Positions 1 through 5,193 of a DNA stretch of 5,748 nucleotides are shown here, in pieces. The position numbers and the translations under genes are program-made. Source of the DNA: JBCBST01 sp039819115 (GTDB lineage: Bacteria > Bacteroidota > Rhodothermia > Balneolales > Balneolaceae); contig JBCBST010000169.1 in assembly GCA_039819115.1 (NCBI GenBank), positions 1 to 5,748 of the forward strand, read 5' to 3'. The stretch's first letter is position 1; every line of letters begins with the position of its first letter. The notes beneath the pieces are model-generated. The model had not been told where the DNA came from, made no database searches, and was given only the letters and a program-made list of their open reading frames with translations.

Positions 1-86
1 GGCTCTATATCCCCAAATAGTTTATCCGCCATACGCTTAAGTGATGCAGATGGACCAAAAATATAAAATGTAGTGTGCGCATTCAT
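1..86 (-). CDS. Possible 5' fragment of an unrecognised minus-strand gene
   Basis: An open frame starts at an ATG (complement of 84-86) and stays open to the left edge of the window, giving 28 complete codons. The peptide begins MNAHTTFYIFGPSASLKR. I do not recognise a family and no motif can be claimed from so short a piece. The frame is also open upstream of the ATG, so the start is not fixed by a stop codon. A GGGA lies about 10 bases before the ATG. A TTGACT / TACTAG pair with an 18-base spacer lies just upstream on the minus strand and could be a promoter. If real, the gene is divergent from the beta-barrel gene across a 140-base gap (87-226). It could equally be chance open sequence. 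Extending the contig to the left would settle it. Confidence 0.35.
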   Translation of the reverse strand, partial: MNAHTTFYIFGPSASLKRMADKLFGDIE

Positions 87-226
87 AGATGAATTGTTCC
101 CAGCTAGTAGAGTTCGTTCTTTTGCAAAGTCAATTTTGTGGTGAAAATAACACGTTACAAACTTAACGCAATAAGAAAATGTTTGGCTGTGCGTTCATTT
201 CAAGTGTACCTTTTAAAAAAACACCC

Positions 227-1057
227 ATGAAATACCTTTTATCTTTAGTCTCCCTCATACTGTTATCCCAAACTGTAGCCTGGGCACAGTTTGGTGAGCC
301 AGAAGTTAGAAATCGAGTAAACTCCAGAAATTTATACGACGAAGGCTTTAGACGGGGCATCGGGTTTAACTTTTCGGTAACAGATTTTGGGATTGGTGCT
401 GGAGCTGAGTATCGGATTGGCCTTGATCAATATTGGGAGGGTATCATCTCTCTGAAAGGAACAGCATTACGGGATCCTTCCGAACAAATTTTTGTGGATT
501 TCTTCTTTGGCACCCGAACCATTCCCAATAAATATCGCCGGGTTGCCAGCTTCCCCTTACAATTTGGATTAAAGAGACGCCTATTCCCGGAGCAAATAAG
601 CGACAACTTCAGAGTGTTTACCGCTATGACTATGGGCCCTACTATGGCCATCTCGTTTGACTACTTTGATGATAGGTCGGGTGATGAATTCCGGCAAACC
701 AGCACCGGTTTATATGGCTTTGCAGAACGCCCTTATGACCTGTTAAGTGGATACAACAACGCCGAAATTCACTGGGGACTAGCTGGAGAATTTGCGATCG
801 GCTTTGATCTGGGAGATAACTTCGGATCCATGTCCAGCATCCGGTTCGGATATAACTTCAACTACTTCCCGAATGGAATTCAGATTATGGAACCGGTACG
901 TCCAAACCTGAATCCAAGTACAGGACTTCCACAATGCGGCAATCCCGGTGAACCGATCCCTTGTGTGGTCTCCGGTTTTGACGTGGAACCCTTCAATGAC
1001 CCCAGAGACTTTTTTGGCACCGCACAGATCACCTTCGTTTTCGGAAGGATGTGGTAG
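227..1057 (+). CDS. Secreted outer-membrane beta-barrel-like protein, function unknown
   Basis: This encodes a 276-residue protein with a clear N-terminal signal peptide: Lys2, a hydrophobic core at residues 4-14, and a likely signal peptidase I site after AWA at residue 20. The mature part is rich in short alternating polar/hydrophobic and aromatic stretches, for example residues 43-50, 184-195 and 203-213. It ends in a strand-like segment with a terminal aromatic residue (FVFGRMW). These features suit an outer-membrane beta-barrel in a Gram-negative cell. I see no named family motif, so the role is unknown. Cys237 and Cys246 sit in a Gly/Pro-rich segment and could form a disulfide in a surface loop. 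I chose the ATG at 227 over the in-frame ATG at 179 because only the later start puts the signal peptide at the N-terminus. No Shine-Dalgarno sequence is present; the upstream stretch is A-rich. The next gene is convergent, so this looks monocistronic. Confidence 0.75.
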   Translation: MKYLLSLVSLILLSQTVAWAQFGEPEVRNRVNSRNLYDEGFRRGIGFNFSVTDFGIGAGAEYRIGLDQYWEGIISLKGTALRDPSEQIFVDFFFGTRTIPNKYRRVASFPLQFGLKRRLFPEQISDNFRVFTAMTMGPTMAISFDYFDDRSGDEFRQTSTGLYGFAERPYDLLSGYNNAEIHWGLAGEFAIGFDLGDNFGSMSSIRFGYNFNYFPNGIQIMEPVRPNLNPSTGLPQCGNPGEPIPCVVSGFDVEPFNDPRDFFGTAQITFVFGRMW

Positions 1058-1106
1058 TTCCGGATGATCCGGCACGCTAAGCATACGCCACGGAACGCCT
1101 CCTTTT

Positions 1107-1793
1107 TTATCCCATTACTTCACTAAACCAGGCTTCAGGATTGGATAAATCGGATATAATTAAATCCGGGCCTTCTTTAGCCAATTCCTGAGCTGAAAAC
1201 TTTCCGGTTGTTACCGAGACACAACGCATGTTTGCATATTTGGCACATTGCACGTCCCTGGGTGTGTCACCGATAATCAGAAACCGCTGAGGGTCGGGGT
1301 CTACCCCAAACTCTTCCCTCACCGTTTCGAGCGCCAACCCGGGCAGGTTATTGCGATCTGCCTCAAACTCACCGAAAGCGCCAAAGGAAAAGTCGTAGTG
1401 AATATTTGCCGTTTTCAATTTTATGGTAGCAGCGGAAGGGTAGTTTCCGGTTAATAGCCCATTCGAATACTGAGGTGTGCTAAAAAACTGAAGCACTTCA
1501 TCCACGTAATCATGGCGTATGATATGTTCGGGACGAATTCGTTCTTCTAATCGCTCAAGATAGGTCTGTTTTAAACGAAGGTACAGGTTCGGATCATAGT
1601 TATGATTAACCAGAAACGAGGTAAAGATATCGTGATCCGTTCTTCCTGAAAAAGGATCCGTTTCCATTTGGGGGTAGTTAATACGCAATTCGTCCAGTAG
1701 TTCCCTCAAAAGAGGGCGATTAAAGCCTCGGTCTACAGTTAGTAATGTACCGTCAATGTCGAACAGGATAATCCAGGGGTGTAAAGCACTCAC
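1107..1793 (-). CDS. HAD-superfamily phosphatase, phosphoglycolate phosphatase-like
   Basis: This encodes a 228-residue cytoplasmic haloacid dehalogenase-type hydrolase. Motif I is FDIDGT, with nucleophile Asp12 and acid/base Asp14. A helical cap occupies about residues 20-100 and carries SGRTDHDIF (49-57), typical of phosphoglycolate phosphatase-like members. Motif II is LLTGN, with Thr115. Motif III is probably Lys125 or Lys127. Motif IV is GDTPRD (175-180), with Mg-binding Asp176 and Asp180. The full motif set predicts an active Mg-dependent phosphomonoesterase. The substrate is not readable from sequence; phosphoglycolate or another small phospho-acid is a guess, and beta-phosphoglucomutase-like or other HAD roles remain possible. 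The start is GTG: an in-frame TGA lies four codons upstream with no ATG between, and motif I then falls at the usual distance from the N-terminus. No Shine-Dalgarno sequence is seen. The gene is divergent from eno (119-base gap) and convergent with the beta-barrel gene. Confidence 0.88.
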   Translation of the reverse strand: MSALHPWIILFDIDGTLLTVDRGFNRPLLRELLDELRINYPQMETDPFSGRTDHDIFTSFLVNHNYDPNLYLRLKQTYLERLEERIRPEHIIRHDYVDEVLQFFSTPQYSNGLLTGNYPSAATIKLKTANIHYDFSFGAFGEFEADRNNLPGLALETVREEFGVDPDPQRFLIIGDTPRDVQCAKYANMRCVSVTTGKFSAQELAKEGPDLIISDLSNPEAWFSEVMG

Positions 1794-1820
1794 AATAATG
1801 ATTCAGGTTAAGCTTCATAT

Positions 1821-1828
1821 CAAATTTA
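1821..1828 (-). promoter_or_regulatory. Candidate -7 promoter element for the HAD gene
   Basis: The minus strand reads TAAATTTG here, an exact match to the Bacteroidota -7 consensus TAnnTTTG. It lies 27 bases upstream of the GTG start. No TTTG -33 element sits at the expected distance, so this is half a promoter at best. In AT-rich intergenic DNA such a match can arise by chance. Confidence 0.3.
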
Positions 1829-1903
1829 CAAAAACTTAGTACCCTCGATTTTTAAGTAGGCATTAAATATTAGAACTTTCGGATATTCACATAAACACAA
1901 ATC

Positions 1904-1907
1904 GGAG
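1904..1907 (+). promoter_or_regulatory. Shine-Dalgarno sequence of eno
   Basis: GGAG lies five bases before the ATG at 1913, at an ideal distance. It fixes the enolase start. It stands out because none of the other clear gene starts in the window has a comparable sequence. Confidence 0.7.
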
Positions 1908-1912
1908 AACAA

Positions 1913-3199
1913 ATGAGTTTTATTGCAGATGTAAGCGCACGTCAAATTATCGATTCCAGAGGGAATCCTACGGTTGAAGTAGACGTAACCCTGGATAGCG
2001 GTGAAATGGGAAGAGCCGCCGTGCCATCTGGTGCATCTACCGGCGAACATGAAGCCGTTGAATTACGCGATGGAGATAAAGACGTTTTTTTAGGAAAAGG
2101 TGTTACCCAGGCGGTTGAAAATGTAAATACAGAAATTGCCAGCGAATTACTGGGCTTACCCGTTTACAACCAAGTTGATATTGATGATCTGCTTCTTGAA
2201 CTGGACGGCACACCAAATAAGGCAAAGCTAGGTGCCAATGCTATTCTGGGAGTTTCTCTCGCTGTAGCAAAAGCGGCTGCCAATGAATTAGGACTTCCTC
2301 TTTGGCGCTATGTGGGCGGATGCAACGCAAAGGTGATGCCACTACCTATGATGAACATTATCAATGGGGGATCACATGCCGACAATAGTGTTGATTTACA
2401 GGAGTTCATGGTTATGCCAGCTGGGGCCGAATCGTTCAGTCAGGCACTGCAAATGGGTGCGGAAGTATTCCACCATCTGAAAAAAGTACTTAGTGAAAAA
2501 GGATACAGTACTGCAGTAGGCGATGAAGGTGGATTTGCACCCAACCTGAAATCCAACGAAGAGGCTATTGAAGTCATTCTCCAGGCCGTAGAAAAAGCCG
2601 GGTACCAGCCAAACGAAGATATCCTGATTGCACTCGATCCGGCCTCATCCGAGTTCTACAACACCGAAACCGGTTTGTATGAGTTTAAATGGAGCGATGG
2701 CTCCACAAAAGACACCGATGCCATGGTTGAGTTCTGGGCTGGCTGGGTAGAAAAGTATCCAATCATCTCCATTGAAGACGGTATGGCCGAAAACGACTGG
2801 GATGCCTGGGCTAAACTTACCAACGCAGTTGGAGATAAGGTTCAGTTGGTTGGAGACGATTTATTTGTTACCAATACCGAGCGCTTGGCCACTGGTATCG
2901 AGCAGGGAATCGCCAATTCAATCCTGATCAAGGTAAATCAGATTGGAACACTTACGGAAACGTTAGATGCCATAGAAATGGCTCATAAGAATAGTTATAC
3001 CGCCGTGATCTCGCACCGTTCTGGTGAAACTGAAGACACTACTATTGCCGATCTTTCGGTAGCTACCAATGCCGGACAGATCAAGACAGGATCAATGAGT
3101 CGTACTGACCGCATTGCCAAGTACAACCAGCTCATTCGAATCGAGGAAGAACTGGGCGACAGCGCCATCTTTCTTGGCCACGATGCATTTGGGCTGTAA
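1913..3199 (+). CDS. eno: Enolase (phosphopyruvate hydratase)
   Basis: Enolase (EC 4.2.1.11) converts 2-phosphoglycerate to phosphoenolpyruvate in glycolysis and runs the reverse step in gluconeogenesis. The protein has 428 residues, normal for the bacterial family, and is intact. The N-terminal domain begins with ARQIIDSRGNPTVEV and carries the mobile substrate loop SGASTGEHEA (39-48). The TIM-barrel domain carries His155 in GGSHADN, Glu164, catalytic Glu205 in GDEGGFAP, Mg ligands Asp242, Glu288 and Asp315, catalytic Lys340 within the signature LIKVNQIGT, His368-Arg-Ser, and Lys391. Every expected active-site residue is present. The ATG at 1913 is supported by GGAG five bases upstream and by the family N-terminus. 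I could not identify its promoter confidently within the 119-base divergent region. A strong terminator follows, so eno is probably transcribed alone rather than with the ribosomal genes downstream. In many bacteria enolase is also found in RNA-degrading complexes or on the cell surface; nothing in the sequence addresses that here. Confidence 0.98.
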   Translation: MSFIADVSARQIIDSRGNPTVEVDVTLDSGEMGRAAVPSGASTGEHEAVELRDGDKDVFLGKGVTQAVENVNTEIASELLGLPVYNQVDIDDLLLELDGTPNKAKLGANAILGVSLAVAKAAANELGLPLWRYVGGCNAKVMPLPMMNIINGGSHADNSVDLQEFMVMPAGAESFSQALQMGAEVFHHLKKVLSEKGYSTAVGDEGGFAPNLKSNEEAIEVILQAVEKAGYQPNEDILIALDPASSEFYNTETGLYEFKWSDGSTKDTDAMVEFWAGWVEKYPIISIEDGMAENDWDAWAKLTNAVGDKVQLVGDDLFVTNTERLATGIEQGIANSILIKVNQIGTLTETLDAIEMAHKNSYTAVISHRSGETEDTTIADLSVATNAGQIKTGSMSRTDRIAKYNQLIRIEEELGDSAIFLGHDAFGL

Positions 3200-3224
3200 G
3201 CCGTATACCTGATTCATTCCTTTG

Positions 3225-3254
3225 AAAGCCACCTTGTACAGGGTGGCTTTTTTT
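3225..3254 (+). terminator. Intrinsic terminator of eno
   Basis: A perfect 9-bp stem, AAAGCCACC (3225-3233) with GGTGGCTTT (3242-3250), encloses an 8-base loop. A run of seven T residues at 3248-3254 completes it. It begins 26 bases after the eno stop codon. It separates eno from the ribosomal operon, although read-through cannot be excluded. Confidence 0.92.
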
Positions 3255-3266
3255 ATGTTACTACGT

Positions 3267-3298
3267 ATTGCAACACAAGAGAAAAGACTGTATTTTTC
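3267..3298 (+). promoter_or_regulatory. Candidate promoter of the rplM-rpsI operon
   Basis: ATTG (3267-3270), a 20-base spacer and TATTTTTC (3291-3298) match the Bacteroidota TTTG / TAnnTTTG promoter with one mismatch in each box. It lies just after the eno terminator, where a promoter is needed. Transcription would start near 3305, leaving a leader of about 30 bases before rplM. A 6-bp inverted repeat (3283-3288 with 3301-3306) overlaps the -7 box. It would not be fully transcribed from this promoter, but could act in RNA if transcription began further upstream. Confidence 0.4.
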
Positions 3299-3332
3299 GT
3301 GTCTTTCCCAAAATGCATAAATCCTGTTAACC

Positions 3333-3776
3333 GTGGACACGTTAAGTTTTAAAACCTTCTCTGCTAAAGCCAGCGACATCGAGAAAAATTGGGTGTTGGT
3401 TGATGCTGAAGATCAGACACTTGGTCGCCTTAGCTCAGAAGTAGCAAAAATATTGAGAGGCAAGAATAAGCCCACTTTCACTCCACATATGGACACTGGC
3501 GATAATGTGATTGTAATCAACGCCGAAAAAGTGAAACTAACCGGTAAAAAAATGACGGACAAAATGTACTTCCGTCATACGTTTTATCCCGGAGGAGAGC
3601 GCTTCACCAGCGCCGAAGACCTGTTGGCTAAAGACCCAACAGCTCTTGTAACAAAAGCTGTAAAAGGAATGCTGCCTAAAAACAGATTAGGCCGTGCAAT
3701 CCTTAAAAATCTGCGTGTATACGCCGGGCCAGTACATCCACATACGGCTCAACAACCTGAACTTATCGAGCTTTAA
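3333..3776 (+). CDS. rplM: 50S ribosomal protein L13
   Basis: L13 (uL13) is an early-assembly protein of the large ribosomal subunit that binds 23S rRNA. The 147-residue product is complete and of normal length. The N-terminal part has WVLVDAEDQTLGRLSSEVA (20-38) and LRGKNKPTFTPH (41-52). The C-terminal part carries the family signature from VKGMLPKNRLGR (110-121) through LRVYAGPVHPHTAQ (127-140). The start is GTG. An in-frame TAA at 3318-3320 excludes a longer reading frame, no ATG lies between it and the GTG, and the resulting N-terminus MDTLSFKT is like that of Bacteroidota L13. No Shine-Dalgarno sequence is seen. It is the first gene of the operon, 8 bases ahead of rpsI, which is the near-universal bacterial pairing. 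In E. coli L13 represses its own operon; I see no clear leader structure here that would show the same. Confidence 0.97.
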   Translation: MDTLSFKTFSAKASDIEKNWVLVDAEDQTLGRLSSEVAKILRGKNKPTFTPHMDTGDNVIVINAEKVKLTGKKMTDKMYFRHTFYPGGERFTSAEDLLAKDPTALVTKAVKGMLPKNRLGRAILKNLRVYAGPVHPHTAQQPELIEL

Positions 3777-3784
3777 TCGTTAGT

Positions 3785-4177
3785 ATGGCACAAGCAAACT
3801 ACATCGGACGCCGCAAAACTTCTACCGCCCGTTTATATATTAAACCAGGCAAAGGGGAAATCTTAGTAAACAAACAACCTATTGATGTTTACTTCCCCAC
3901 CAAAGCGCGTCAAAACATCGCACTTCTACCACTTTCCCTTACTGAAACATCCGGAAAGTACGATATCAAGGTAACCGTTCGCGGTGGCGGAAATACCGGC
4001 CAAGCCGGCGCTATCCAGCACGCTCTTGCCCGCGCGGTTGATGGAGAAAACCCAGACACGGATTTTCACAACATCCTTAAGCAACATGGACTGCTTACCC
4101 GCGATGATCGTATGGTAGAACGAAAGAAATACGGACAACCTAAAGCGCGCAAGCGTTTCCAGTTCTCCAAACGTTAA
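3785..4177 (+). CDS. rpsI: 30S ribosomal protein S9
   Basis: S9 (uS9) sits in the head of the small ribosomal subunit, and its C-terminal tail reaches the P-site tRNA. The product is 130 residues, the usual length, and complete. It starts with YIGRRKTSTARLYI (6-19), has the signature GGGNTGQAGAIQHALARA (67-84), and contains RDDRMVERKKYGQPKARKR (106-124). It ends FSKR, the conserved C-terminal Lys-Arg pair. Only eight bases separate it from rplM and they contain no Shine-Dalgarno sequence, so the two are cotranscribed and perhaps translationally coupled. A 110-base gap with RNA-like secondary structure separates it from rpsB. Confidence 0.97.
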   Translation: MAQANYIGRRKTSTARLYIKPGKGEILVNKQPIDVYFPTKARQNIALLPLSLTETSGKYDIKVTVRGGGNTGQAGAIQHALARAVDGENPDTDFHNILKQHGLLTRDDRMVERKKYGQPKARKRFQFSKR

Positions 4178-4193
4178 TCACAACCATCACACA

Positions 4194-4259
4194 TATGTGG
4201 CGACCTGGGGCCAGGTGTTCCGGCTTTTCGGAATTGGCTTCTCAGGAATGACCCACATA
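4194..4259 (+). ncRNA. Candidate structured leader RNA upstream of rpsB
   Basis: The gap between rpsI and rpsB can fold into a compact multibranch shape. The closing stem P1 pairs TATGTGG (4194-4200) with CCACATA (4253-4259), seven perfect pairs. Inside it, P2 pairs ACCTG (4203-4207) with CAGGT (4212-4216) around a GGGC tetraloop. P3 pairs TTCCG (4218-4222) with CGGAA (4229-4233) around a six-base loop. A single-stranded stretch, 4234-4252, follows. P2 and P3 are nearly adjacent. No T-run follows, so it is not a terminator. Its place, 28 bases before rpsB, and its form suggest a cis-regulatory leader bound by a ribosomal protein, most simply S2. S2 repression of rpsB-tsf is known in E. coli. 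The fold was found by eye, without energy calculation or alignment, and I did not recognise a named family. Confidence 0.5.
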
Positions 4260-4287
4260 GCGGAAACAACCTAAACCAATATACATT

Positions 4288-5157
4288 ATGCCAAACGCAG
4301 CATCTGTCGAAGAGCTACTAAAATCCGGAGCTCACTTCGGCCACCTTACCCGTCGCTGGAATCCTAAAATGAAAGATTTCATCTTCATGCAGCGAAACGG
4401 GATTCATATCATCGATCTCAAGAAATCCAGAACCTACCTTCAGGAAGCCCTGGATGAAATTCAAAAGCTGTCCCGCGCCGGAAAAACCATTCTATTTGTA
4501 GGCACCAAAAAACAATCTACGGACATCATCAAAAATGAAGCTGTTCGTTGTGGTATGCCTTACGTGACTCACCGATGGCTTGGAGGTATGCTTACAAACT
4601 TCAGCACGGTACGCAAGAGTATTTCCCGTATGGAGGAAATTGAGCGCATGAAGACTGATGGTACCATCAACGATCTGACTAAAAAAGAAGGTTTAATGTT
4701 GGAGCGTGAGCAGGGTAAGCTTTCTGATACGCTCGGTGGTATTGCAAACATGAGTCGTCTTCCGGGAGCCATTTTTGTGGTAGACATCCAAAAAGAACAC
4801 CTGGCTGTAAGTGAAGCCATCAAGCTTCATATCCCAATTATTGCGATGGTGGATACGAACAGTGATCCTGATGTTCCCGATTTCATCATCCCTTGTAATG
4901 ATGATTCTGCCCGTACTATACAGCTTGTTTCTTCCCAGGTTGCCGATGCCATTGTTGAAGGAGCTGCAGAGCGGGAAGCCCACGCTGAAGAAGAGTTACT
5001 GGAGCAGGCTGCTATGCAGGCCAAAGAGGGAGATGACGAAAGCACACCTGAAGCAAAAACGAAGTTACGCTCCCGTCGTCGCAAAACATCCGAAGAAGCA
5101 GCTCCTGAAGAGTCTTTGGTTGCTGAAGATGCGGACACCACCGACGAAGAAGAATAA
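4288..5157 (+). CDS. rpsB: 30S ribosomal protein S2 with an extended acidic C-terminal tail
   Basis: S2 (uS2) joins the small subunit late, on the solvent side between head and body, and is needed for initiation together with S1. The core is standard: LLKSGAHFGHLTRRWNPKM (10-28), FVGTKKQ (70-76), the HRWLGGMLTNF segment (95-105), PGAIFVVDIQKE (159-170) and PIIAMVDTNSDP (183-194). The protein is 289 residues against about 241 in E. coli. The extra length is a tail from about residue 236, rich in Glu, Asp and Ala, with a basic patch RSRRRK (261-266) and an acidic end DTTDEEE. Such low-complexity tails occur in S2 of several phyla and probably stay disordered. No Shine-Dalgarno sequence precedes the ATG; the context is AT-rich. 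tsf follows after 36 bases with no terminator, the standard rpsB-tsf operon. The structured gap upstream may control it. Confidence 0.98.
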   Translation: MPNAASVEELLKSGAHFGHLTRRWNPKMKDFIFMQRNGIHIIDLKKSRTYLQEALDEIQKLSRAGKTILFVGTKKQSTDIIKNEAVRCGMPYVTHRWLGGMLTNFSTVRKSISRMEEIERMKTDGTINDLTKKEGLMLEREQGKLSDTLGGIANMSRLPGAIFVVDIQKEHLAVSEAIKLHIPIIAMVDTNSDPDVPDFIIPCNDDSARTIQLVSSQVADAIVEGAAEREAHAEEELLEQAAMQAKEGDDESTPEAKTKLRSRRRKTSEEAAPEESLVAEDADTTDEEE

Positions 5158-5193
5158 ATTTAACCAACCCAAACTTTCAATTAACTACTCCAA

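Noticed and set aside
179..226. Upstream in-frame ATG at 179 as the start of the barrel gene
   Set aside because: It would put 16 mostly polar residues ahead of a textbook signal peptide that begins at 227.
1057..1108. Palindrome CCGGATGATCCGG (1060-1072) and a 6-bp pairing (1057-1062 with 1091-1096) before a T run at 1103-1108, as a terminator between convergent genes
   Set aside because: The palindrome is about 30 bases from the T run, and the longer pairing has a 28-base loop and only six pairs. Neither makes a convincing intrinsic terminator.
1829..1912. eno promoter in the AT-rich stretch upstream of the Shine-Dalgarno sequence
   Set aside because: Several partial -10-like hexamers are present, but none has a -35 or -33 element at proper spacing, so no single choice is supported.
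1826..2050. Minus-strand open frame across the eno start
   Set aside because: It overlaps the conserved enolase N-terminus and the eno Shine-Dalgarno sequence; it is probably a by-product of eno codon usage.
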